A stretch of DNA of 6,718 nucleotides from positions 1 to 6,718 of the forward strand of contig JAUQXD010000420.1 in assembly GCA_030834835.1 (NCBI GenBank), read 5' to 3'. This document shows positions 1 to 4,973 of the stretch, in pieces. The position numbers and the translations under genes were made by a program. The stretch comes from Thermoflexales bacterium. Its GTDB lineage: Bacteria > Chloroflexota > Anaerolineae > Fen-1058. The first letter of the stretch is position 1, and each line of letters begins with the position of its first letter. The notes under the pieces were generated by a model that was not told the origin of the DNA, did not search any database, and saw nothing but the letters and a program-made list of their open reading frames with translations.

Positions 1-582
1 TGGCCGGCCGCCGTTACGCCGTTGAGCGTGTGGCTGCCGCCGTACAGTTCCACTCAGGTCGTGGTGTCGACGACGATCCCCGGCGCGGCCCTGGCCGGCG
101 CACAGGACGTGCTTACCGTCACGGCGACTTCTGAGATCGGCGGGCTGACTCGAACAGTGGCGCTCACGACGACGGCTAACGCGCAGTATGCCGTGAGCCT
201 GTCCCCCGGTGCGGCACAGCAAACGGGCCGGCCCGGGGCAGAGGTCGTATACACTTTGACCATCACGAACGCAGGAAACATCACCGATAGTTTCGCTCTG
301 TCGCAGGGCGGAGGCCGGTGGCCGGTGAGCGCGCCCGTTATGATACCGGCGCTGCCCGCCTGGACGGAGGCGAGTTTCGCGGTGACGGTTACGTTGCCGG
401 CCACCTGGCAGACACTGTCGGAGACGGTGATCCTCACGGCGACCTCACTGGGCGGCGGCGGCGCGCCAGTAGGCGCGGGCGCGCAAGGTGGCGGCGCGAA
501 CAGCGCGCCGTCGTTCGCCGTGGCGCAACTCACAACCACGATGGAGCCGTATCGGGTCTATCTGCCGATGCTGCTGAGGTAG
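1..582 (+). CDS. Secreted/surface beta-sandwich repeat protein, C-terminal part (5' truncated)
   Basis: The reading frame is open from base 1, so the true start lies upstream and the TTG at 22 is not a credible start. The visible 193 residues are rich in Thr, Val, Ala and Ser with alternating strand-like patterns. Residues about 62-150 form one complete repeat (VVYTLTITNAGNITDSFAL, then a WP-containing stretch). Residues 1-48 align with the second half of that repeat (W-P start, then TVTATS near the end), so this is a tandem array. The pattern resembles NEW3/CARDB/DUF11-like Ig-fold repeats of extracellular proteins. A Gly/Ala-rich linker (about 150-170) leads to the terminal YRVYLPMLLR, a C-terminus I associate with Chloroflexota secreted proteins. 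It is probably exported and cell-surface or extracellular. The ligand or enzymatic partner cannot be told, because any catalytic domain would be upstream. No clear hairpin terminator follows. Confidence 0.85.
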   Translation, partial: WPAAVTPLSVWLPPYSSTQVVVSTTIPGAALAGAQDVLTVTATSEIGGLTRTVALTTTANAQYAVSLSPGAAQQTGRPGAEVVYTLTITNAGNITDSFALSQGGGRWPVSAPVMIPALPAWTEASFAVTVTLPATWQTLSETVILTATSLGGGGAPVGAGAQGGGANSAPSFAVAQLTTTMEPYRVYLPMLLR

Positions 583-600
583 CGCCTCGGTTGCAGAGGA

Positions 601-628
601 TCCACGAAGTCCACGAAGAGGCACGAAG
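601..628 (+). repeat. Short tandem CCACGAAG units
   Basis: TCCACGAAG occurs twice back to back (601-609, 610-618), followed by a third diverged unit ending GCACGAAG (621-628). TCCACGA at 610-616 can also pair with TCGTGGA at 633-639. Similar CACGAAG-rich tracts are common intergenic debris in environmental bacterial genomes. No function is implied. Confidence 0.6.
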
Positions 629-770
629 TAGCTCGTGGATCACGAATAATTTCCCATCGCGTGGACGCGGCCAGGCGCGTGTTTCTTGGAGTCTTATTGC
701 TCGTCATTCCCGCGTGCTCGCGCAGCGGGCGGGATACGGCGAGAGGCGCAAAGTAGCTCGCGGGCCACAG
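618..770 (+). repeat. Degenerate 28-bp direct repeat pair
   Basis: Bases 618-645 and 743-770 align without gaps, with 21 of 28 identical around a shared AAGTAGCTCG core. All seven differences are transitions (A/G or C/T). The copies are 125 bp apart and bracket the lone REP-like arm at 703-735. This suggests an old duplicated intergenic element. Confidence 0.5.
703..735 (+). repeat. Lone, degenerate REP-like arm
   Basis: The segment begins GTCATTCCCG and continues with a TGCTCG-like middle and a CGGGCGGGAT end. It matches the left arm of the two full inverted-repeat elements at 4777-4873 and 5896-5979, strongly in the first half and weakly in the second. No matching right arm follows within 150 bases, so it is a solo or decayed copy. 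Confidence 0.5.
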
Positions 771-861
771 CGGCCTCGCTCAAATTGAGAATTGCTGGTC
801 AGGTGCGGCCCGCTGGCGTTTAAGATGACAATCGGCGTTTATATTTGAGGAGGCCTGAAAG

Positions 862-890
862 TCGACGGCGGGCCAGGCCACGTGTATAAT
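862..890 (+). promoter_or_regulatory. Possible weak sigma70-type promoter
   Basis: TCGACG at 862-867 (4 of 6 matches to TTGACA) is followed after 17 bp by a perfect TATAAT at 885-890. A transcript would start near 897, leaving an untranslated region of over 400 nt before the kinase gene. It could serve that gene, an unseen small RNA, or be chance. Confidence 0.3.
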
Positions 891-1035
891 CGGGGCGGCC
901 CAATCTTCAAAACGTGTGCGCGGGCTGTTGGTGGTTAGAGTTTTGTCAAACTATGTCGGATGCCTCAAAGAATAAGTAGAACTACGTATTTACAGCGACA
1001 ACAAACGGGCGTATGATTGCGCCCCGAAAAGACAG

Positions 1036-1134
1036 TTGCACGGTTGAGGTGTCGAGAGGCTACGGGTAGGACGACCTCCGCGCCTGACTGCAATGAAGTT
1101 GAAATCGTATTGCAAGGTTGCGGCGTGCGAGACG
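1036..1134 (+). repeat. Degenerate 25-bp direct repeat, 74-bp period
   Basis: TTGCACGGTTGAGG (from 1036) recurs as TTGCAAGGTTGCGG (from 1110), and the similarity extends through a shared CGAGA. About 19 positions match if one 1-base shift is allowed. It lies in the presumed untranslated/promoter region. It may be an imperfect protein-binding pair or unremarkable divergence. Confidence 0.35.
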
Positions 1135-1209
1135 TGATAGAATGGCGCAGCGCACAATAAACAGTGCGAGGCATGACGGATGCCAAGCGATAATGGGTCA
1201 AAATACGAA

Positions 1210-1238
1210 TTGACGCTCAGCCGCATTGAGCCTATAGT
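1210..1238 (+). promoter_or_regulatory. Likely promoter of the polysaccharide kinase gene, with an internal dyad
   Basis: TTGACG at 1210-1215 (5 of 6 to the -35 consensus) and TATAGT at 1233-1238 (5 of 6 to the -10 consensus) are separated by exactly 17 bp. Transcription would begin near 1245, about 64 nt before the kinase start at 1309. The spacer contains an inverted repeat, GCTCA (1215-1219) and TGAGC (1227-1231), which overlaps the last base of the -35 box. This suggests a binding site for a regulator between the two boxes. Confidence 0.55.
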
Positions 1239-1247
1239 GTTTGGGTT

Positions 1248-1336
1248 ATGAATAGACCTCATCCCCAATACCTCCCCGCCAGCGGCGGATGAAGAAACAA
1301 AGACAGCTATGGACGATTCTTTACGAAAATACCTGA
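1248..1336 (+). other. Two tiny chained leader ORFs ahead of the kinase gene
   Basis: An ATG at 1248 opens a 14-codon ORF (MNRPHPQYLPASGG) ending at 1292. Its TGA overlaps the ATG of a second 15-codon ORF (MKKQRQLWTILYENT, 1289-1336) in an ATGA junction. That ORF runs 28 nt into the kinase gene in another frame. The first ATG lies only a few bases after the predicted transcription start. There is no convincing Shine-Dalgarno for either, so this is a hypothesis about translational control, not a supported gene pair. Confidence 0.2.
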
Positions 1337-3042
1337 GCATCCTCTGGCACTGGGCCTGGTTGATAGGCCTGGCAGTCGTACTCGCCGGGGGCGCGGCCTA
1401 CATGACCGATCGACTGACGCCGCCCGTCTACTCGGCTTCGACCAAGCTGCTGGTGAATGAAGCCCCCAAACTGGCCGACGCGGCCTCAATATTGATCAAT
1501 GACGCTCGATTGGGACAGACCTACTCCGATATGATGGTCCAGCGGCCCGTGTTGGACAGGGTGATCGACACGCTGGGGCTGAATCTGTCAGCCGGGCAGC
1601 TGGCGGGCGCGGTCAGGGTTGAAATCGTGAGAGACACCCAGCTGCTGCGGCTGACGGTGGAGAGCGAGGACCCGGCCCAGGCGGCGGCCATCGCCAACAC
1701 GATCCCCGCGGTTTTTCGCCAGCTGAATGCCGATATGCAGGCCCAGCGCTACGCGGATGCCAAGGCCAGCCTGACGGAACAGCTGGCAGTGGCGGCCGAT
1801 CAGATTACGGCCAAGCAGGACGCGATCGATCTGGTGGCGCGCTCGGTCGCACCCCAGAAAGAGGCGGACCTGCTCCGTCTGCAATCGGATCTGGCGCAGC
1901 TGCGCCAGGTATACGACCGATTGTCGGCGAGTTATGAGAACATCCGGCTGGCCGAGTCGCAATCGGCCAGCAACATCGTCATCTCCGAGCCGGCCACAGT
2001 GCCAACCGCGCCCGTGCGCCCCCAGACATCGCGCGACACAATGATGGGGGCGGCCCTGGGGCTGCTGCTGGCGCTGGGCATGGTGTTCTTGATCGAATAT
2101 CTGGATAACACGATCCGGTCACCGGAACAGGTGGTTACCGGATTAAATCTGCCCGTAATCGGGCTGATTATGCAGGCGGCGGGGGCGCGCGACAGAGGCG
2201 ATCGGGCCCTGCAATCGACGGCGGGGACGGAATTGATCGCGCTACAGGAGCCACGCTCACCGATCACGGAGGCGTATCGGGCGCTGCGCACCAACATCCA
2301 GATCGCGGGCGTGGATCAGCCCATCCGCACCCTGCTGGTGACCAGCCCCAGCCCTAACGAGGGCAAGTCGACGGTGGCCGCGAATCTGGCGATCGTCATG
2401 GCACAGGCCGGTCGGGAAGTGATTCTGCTGGACGCCGATCTGCGCCGGCCGCGCATCGCCAAACTCTTCGATCAGCACGACGCCGTGGGCCTGGCGGCCA
2501 CGCTGCTGGACGACACGCGCCAGTGGCAGAAGGTGTTGATGCCGACGAAGATGGACCACCTCCGAACGGCGCCGGGCGGGGAGCCGCCGCCCAATCCGTC
2601 GGAACTGCTGGGCACGAAACGGATGCAGGAGTTCGTGGGATTTTTGAAGGAGCACAGCGACACCATCGTGATCGATTCGCCGCCGCTGCTGCCGGTGACC
2701 GACGCGCTGGTGCTGGCCCCGCAGGTCGACGGCGTGATTGTGGTCGTGGAATATGGTTCCACGCAGCTGCGCCCCGCCCAACAGGCGGTGACGCAGCTGA
2801 AGCAGGCCGGAGCACGGGTGCTGGGCGTGGTGCTGAACAAAGTGCCGTCGAGCCGGCGCGGGTATGGTTACGGTTACAACTATTATCGGCATTACTATGC
2901 GGACTACAGCGGCGACGGCCGGGGTTCCGGACACGGCACGGATACGCCAGGGGGAGCCAGACAGCCGCGCAGCGTCATGTCAGGCTCATTGATGGCGAAA
3001 ATGCGGACCCGGAGAGCGGACGACGTGAAATTGCGGCAATAA
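1309..3042 (+). CDS. Wzz chain-length domain fused to BY-kinase (CpsD/CapB-type tyrosine autokinase)
   Basis: This 577-aa membrane protein is expected to control exopolysaccharide chain length and assembly, with an ATP-dependent cytoplasmic tyrosine autokinase. In order: TM1 at about 14-32; an extracytoplasmic Wzz region with a coiled-coil-like stretch at about 145-210; a proline-rich motif (229-238) just before TM2 (about 245-263); the BY-kinase oligomerisation motif E321-x2-R324-x2-R327; Walker A SPSPNEGKST (346-355, K353); Walker A' VILLDADLRRP (371-381); and Walker B VIDSPP (454-459). Eight tyrosines follow between 519 and 533. The single-polypeptide layout resembles proteobacterial Wzc, whereas Firmicutes usually split the two parts. 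A basic, probably disordered tail of 44 residues after the tyrosines is unusually long. The start at 1309 begins a good Wzz N-terminus but lacks a strong Shine-Dalgarno. A promoter lies at 1210-1238. Confidence 0.93.
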   Translation: MDDSLRKYLSILWHWAWLIGLAVVLAGGAAYMTDRLTPPVYSASTKLLVNEAPKLADAASILINDARLGQTYSDMMVQRPVLDRVIDTLGLNLSAGQLAGAVRVEIVRDTQLLRLTVESEDPAQAAAIANTIPAVFRQLNADMQAQRYADAKASLTEQLAVAADQITAKQDAIDLVARSVAPQKEADLLRLQSDLAQLRQVYDRLSASYENIRLAESQSASNIVISEPATVPTAPVRPQTSRDTMMGAALGLLLALGMVFLIEYLDNTIRSPEQVVTGLNLPVIGLIMQAAGARDRGDRALQSTAGTELIALQEPRSPITEAYRALRTNIQIAGVDQPIRTLLVTSPSPNEGKSTVAANLAIVMAQAGREVILLDADLRRPRIAKLFDQHDAVGLAATLLDDTRQWQKVLMPTKMDHLRTAPGGEPPPNPSELLGTKRMQEFVGFLKEHSDTIVIDSPPLLPVTDALVLAPQVDGVIVVVEYGSTQLRPAQQAVTQLKQAGARVLGVVLNKVPSSRRGYGYGYNYYRHYYADYSGDGRGSGHGTDTPGGARQPRSVMSGSLMAKMRTRRADDVKLRQ

Positions 3043-3099
3043 AGGCAACAGACGAGCGAGCAGACCGATAAACAACCAGACGGACAGGATGAGGGCGAA

Positions 3100-3120
3100 T
3101 AAGACCCTAATAAGGGCTTA
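3100..3120 (+). other. Stem-loop downstream of the kinase gene
   Basis: TAAG (3100-3103) pairs with CTTA (3117-3120) and CCCT (3105-3108) with AGGG (3113-3116). Together they form an 8-bp stem with one bulged A and an AATA loop. No T-run follows on the + strand, so it is not a classical terminator. It may stabilise or partly terminate the kinase mRNA. Confidence 0.4.
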
Positions 3121-3142
3121 GTAAAACAAGAATAAAAGCAGA

Positions 3143-3160
3143 GCGCGGCGCGCGCCGCGC
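3143..3160. other. Perfect 18-bp all-G/C palindrome
   Basis: GCGCGGCGCGCGCCGCGC is its own reverse complement. As RNA it can form a 7-bp stem with a 4-nt loop, only 23 nt before the Shine-Dalgarno of the next gene. Without a downstream T-run it is not a standard terminator. It could be a stability hairpin, an attenuating structure or a DNA-binding site. Confidence 0.5.
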
Positions 3161-3183
3161 AGGCTTCACTTGATCTGGTTTCT

Positions 3184-3190
3184 AAGGAGG
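3184..3190 (+). promoter_or_regulatory. Consensus Shine-Dalgarno fixing the 3197 start
   Basis: AAGGAGG ends 6 nt before the ATG at 3197. It is the strongest ribosome-binding site in the window, and it rules out the upstream in-frame TTG at 3170. The other genes here have weak or no Shine-Dalgarno, so strong translation of this gene is implied. Confidence 0.85.
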
Positions 3191-3196
3191 AATCAG

Positions 3197-3769
3197 ATGG
3201 CTAAGGTTCGCGAAGGCAGTCTGGTGGCAAGTCAGTTACGCGGGATGGTGGGCGACGAGCTGGTGTTCCGCCGCCGCAAAGGCGAGACGCTCGTAACGGC
3301 CCGCCCGGAACAGGACCCGAACCGGCAACCCACGCCGGCCCAGCTGGCGCAACAGGCCCGTTTCCGGCAGGGGGCCGTCTACGCCCAGAAGGCGATGGCC
3401 GTGCCGGAGGACAAGGCCCGATATGTAGCCGAGGCCGAGGGCACAACGGGCACGGCGTTCAGCATGGCCGTGCGGGACTTTTTGAATCTGCCCGAAGTGG
3501 ACGAGGTGGATCTGAAAGCCTATACCGGGGCGGTCGGCAGCACGATCACGGTGACGGCGACGGACGACTGCGGCGTGACCGGGCTGCACGTACAGATCGA
3601 GCAGATGGACGGAAGCCTGGTGGAAGCCGGCGAAGCCGTGCAGGTGGCCAACAGCCCGGCCTGGGTGTATACGGCAACGACGGCAAACCCGGCCACGGCC
3701 TGCAAGGTCACGGTGACGGCGACGGACCGGCCCGGGCATGCCGCCACGCTGACGGAGAATAAGGGCTAG
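3197..3769 (+). CDS. Conserved-looking 190-aa protein of unknown function with C-terminal Ig-like domain
   Basis: The predicted 190-aa protein starts MAKVREGSL at 3197. Residues 1 to about 100 are charged, mostly polar and helical: G-x-x-G-D-E-x-V-F-R near 16-25, ARPEQDPNRQPTPAQ (35-49), a QQARFRQGAVYAQKAM helix (52-67) and AVRDFLNLPE (91-100). I recall small proteins with this layout (VFR, then RP/R/Q-rich turn, then RF...YAK, then AVRDF) in several environmental phyla, without a known function. After DLKAYTGAVG, residues about 112-185 look like one Ig-like beta-sandwich framed by ITVTATDD and VTVTATDR. No signal peptide or membrane segment is visible, so it may be cytoplasmic or leave by a non-Sec route. 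With its own Shine-Dalgarno and a strong terminator it looks like an independent, possibly highly expressed unit inside the polysaccharide locus. No function can be assigned. Confidence 0.85.
   Translation: MAKVREGSLVASQLRGMVGDELVFRRRKGETLVTARPEQDPNRQPTPAQLAQQARFRQGAVYAQKAMAVPEDKARYVAEAEGTTGTAFSMAVRDFLNLPEVDEVDLKAYTGAVGSTITVTATDDCGVTGLHVQIEQMDGSLVEAGEAVQVANSPAWVYTATTANPATACKVTVTATDRPGHAATLTENKG
3546..3727 (+). repeat. Exact in-frame 20-bp direct repeat within the 3197 gene
   Basis: TCACGGTGACGGCGACGGAC occurs at 3546-3565 and again at 3708-3727. The copies are 162 bp (54 codons) apart and in the same frame. They encode the matching strands (I/V)TVTATD at the beginning and end of the Ig-like domain. 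This could be a trace of domain duplication or deletion by recombination, or identical codon choice for similar strands. Confidence 0.7.
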
Positions 3770-3793
3770 CCCACAGGACAGCAGCAGTCATTT

Positions 3794-3834
3794 AACGGGC
3801 TGCGACGCCGGGCAGACAAGGCCCGCAGCCCGTT
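3794..3834 (+). terminator. Strong hairpin terminator after the 190-aa protein gene
   Basis: AACGGGCTGCG (3794-3804) is perfectly complementary to CGCAGCCCGTT (3824-3834), giving an 11-bp G/C-rich stem. The 19-nt loop can itself pair GCC (3807-3809) with GGC (3820-3822). A weak T-containing tail (CCTGTTAT) follows. Its position 24 bp after the stop codon at 3769 supports transcript termination. The poor U-tract lowers certainty about an intrinsic mechanism. Confidence 0.7.
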
Positions 3835-3883
3835 CCTGTTATACGCCAGAGGCCAGGATCAGCAGGCAAGAGCCAGACCCAGC

Positions 3884-3970
3884 ATGATAAAAGCACTCAT
3901 TACCGAAAACCAACTGGCGGAGGACGTCATTACCGCCGTCCACAAAGTGGCCGCCGCCTATGCCGGTTGA
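3884..3970 (+). CDS. Possible 28-aa ORF overlapping the TPR gene start
   Basis: An ATG at 3884 opens 28 codons, beginning MIKALITENQLAEDV and ending VAAAYAG, with a TGA at 3968-3970. Codon choice (CTG GCG GAG GAC GTC) resembles neighbouring genes, and the peptide would be a neat amphipathic helix. It overlaps the ATG of the next gene (3960) by 11 nt. That gene has no Shine-Dalgarno of its own, which fits translational coupling. There is no good Shine-Dalgarno for this ORF and I recognise no family. It could be a real leader ORF, the remnant of a longer gene, or chance. Confidence 0.3.
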   Translation: MIKALITENQLAEDVITAVHKVAAAYAG

Positions 3971-4748
3971 GCGCCGACTGATCGCCGGGCTGGCGTTGTG
4001 CCTGAGCGTGGCCCTGGCAGGCCCGCGGCTGGCGGGCGGCCTGAATCATAATGCAGTCGCCCTGGCCGTCAGTTGGTCTGTGTTGGATTATGCCCGCGTT
4101 GATTTTGCCCAGTTCAACCTGGACGATCATTCGAGTGAAAAGACACTGGCAGACTATGGCCTGGGGCAGGTCCATGAGCAGCAGGGCGATTTTGGGCGAG
4201 CCGAGCAGTTGTGGAGCGGCGTGCTGCAAACCGGCAGCCATCAATTACCTTTGATCCGGGTTAAGGCCAGCCACAGTCGCCCGCTGGCAGAATTGGCCAG
4301 CCAGCTGTACCCAGGTGTGGCGCTGTGTTGGGATTGGCTGGGCGACACGTGGGCGGCGGAGGCCCCTGAAGCCGCGTTGGACAATTATTTGCGAGCAGTG
4401 CAAATCGAGCCCGGAGCCAACCTGGTCTGGGAGAAGATTGGCGCGCTGGCGGAACGACTGAATCAGACAGAGGTGGCTTCCAACGCCTATCGACAGGCGT
4501 GCAACATCAAGGCCATTCGCAACGGCAGCTGTCTGAGCGCGGCGCGATTGGCCTATGGAGCAGGTGATTGGGCGACCGTCATTGAGTATTACAAGCGGGG
4601 CGGACAGCCAGAACAAGTTCAGGGCTGGGTGCAGCTCATCACGGCGGCCAGGAAGTTGGGGCGCACGGATGAAGCAGATCGATATTTGCAGCAGGCGCAG
4701 GCCGGGTATCCGGCTGATTATTTGAAACTGCTGGGACAGGAACCTTGA
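3960..4748 (+). CDS. Membrane-anchored or secreted TPR protein
   Basis: This 262-aa protein starts MPVERRLIAGLALCLSVALA: two arginines, then a hydrophobic segment (about 7-20), which is a signal peptide or N-terminal anchor. The body is helical with degenerate tetratricopeptide repeats at about 65-92 (LGQVHEQQGDFGRAEQLW), 120-150 (CWDWLGDTWA...ALDNYLRAVQIEPG), 155-183 (IGALAERLNQTEVASNAYRQA), 193-213 (ARLAYGAGDWATVIEYY) and 222-250. TPRs are protein-binding scaffolds. TPR proteins, alone or fused to O-antigen ligase/polymerase domains, are frequent in bacterial polysaccharide loci, so a role as an extracytoplasmic assembly partner is inferred. No enzymatic motif is present. The 3960 ATG is the first start codon after a stop at 3888 in this frame. 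It lacks a Shine-Dalgarno, so translation may depend on the overlapping short ORF at 3884-3970. Confidence 0.85.
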   Translation: MPVERRLIAGLALCLSVALAGPRLAGGLNHNAVALAVSWSVLDYARVDFAQFNLDDHSSEKTLADYGLGQVHEQQGDFGRAEQLWSGVLQTGSHQLPLIRVKASHSRPLAELASQLYPGVALCWDWLGDTWAAEAPEAALDNYLRAVQIEPGANLVWEKIGALAERLNQTEVASNAYRQACNIKAIRNGSCLSAARLAYGAGDWATVIEYYKRGGQPEQVQGWVQLITAARKLGRTDEADRYLQQAQAGYPADYLKLLGQEP

Positions 4749-4776
4749 GTACAGTCCGAAAAGCTCTGTGGAATCA

Positions 4777-4873
4777 GTCGTTCCCGCATGCTTTCGGCGG
4801 GAATCCAGAGTCACGGTGTAATCGAATAGCCAATCGGCTTACTGGATGCCCGATAGAAGCGTTCGGGCATGAC
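4777..4873. repeat. REPIN-like inverted-repeat element, copy 1 (97 bp)
   Basis: The left arm is 4777-4808 (starts GTCGTTCCCG, ends GCGGGAATCCAG). The right arm is 4842-4873 (starts CTGGATGCCCG, ends CGGGCATGAC). The arms are imperfect reverse complements of each other (23 of 32 positions) around a 33-bp centre. Each arm is itself a small palindrome: TTCCCG with CGGGAA, and TGCCCG with CGGGCA. This nested layout, two REP-type hairpins in inverted orientation, is that of REPINs/BIMEs, which are non-coding elements mobilised in trans. I see no target-site duplication and no transposase in the window. It lies 28 bp after the TPR gene and could also end its transcript. Confidence 0.8.
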
Positions 4874-4960
4874 GATTAGCCACGATAGCTCTGCAAGACT
4901 TTCTTGAGTGTACTCAGGGTCAGGGAACTAGCCACACAGCGAGACGGTGCATTAACTGGA

Positions 4961-4972
4961 GTTTTATAAAAC
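4961..4972. promoter_or_regulatory. Perfect AT-rich palindrome abutting the permease start
   Basis: GTTTTATAAAAC is a perfect 12-bp palindrome ending one base before the ATG at 4974. It pushes the nearest Shine-Dalgarno-like GGAG (4958-4961) to 12 nt from the ATG, which is long. It may be an operator or simply an AT-rich unstructured start region. Confidence 0.3.
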
Positions 4973-4973
4973 C

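Larger units (their letters stand above)
583..1308. other. Long intergenic region between the surface-protein gene and the kinase operon
   Basis: I find no credible gene in these 726 bases. The minus-strand frames here (for example 990-1340) give Cys/Ser-rich sequence with no recognisable motif. The left part (about 595-775) is a patchwork of degenerate short repeats, including CCACGAAG units and a lone REP-like arm. The part from about 780 to 1308 is visibly less GC-rich than the genes. It carries two promoter-like sequences (862-890, weak; 1210-1238, good) and a degenerate 25-bp direct repeat (1036-1060 and 1110-1134). No tRNA, rRNA or known riboswitch is recognisable. Confidence 0.7.

Noticed and set aside
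583..775. Repeats upstream of the kinase considered as a CRISPR array
   Set aside because: Units are adjacent or degenerate, with no regular repeat-spacer spacing and no cas genes.
318..788. Open frame of 156 aa on the + strand overlapping the surface-protein gene
   Set aside because: It is a shadow of the real frame 1-582. Its Arg/Gly-rich sequence has no domain pattern and the tail runs through the intergenic repeats.
990..1340. Minus-strand frames of 78-116 aa in the intergenic region
   Set aside because: Cys/Ser/His-rich random-looking sequence without a recognisable motif. One overlaps the well-supported start of the kinase gene.
2257..2934. Long minus-strand open frame (225 aa) inside the kinase gene
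   Set aside because: His/Arg-rich antisense shadow of a GC-rich gene whose + strand frame has all the BY-kinase motifs.
4905..4916. Short inverted repeat TGAGT-GT-ACTCA upstream of the permease
   Set aside because: The arms are only 5 bp with a 2-bp gap; chance occurrence is likely and no promoter is associated.
4941..4970. Promoter with -10 TATAAA (4965-4970) and a GAGACG -35 before the permease
   Set aside because: The -35 matches only 3 of 6 and the spacing is 18 bp. Transcription would begin at or after the ATG, so it is possible only if the mRNA is leaderless from a later start.
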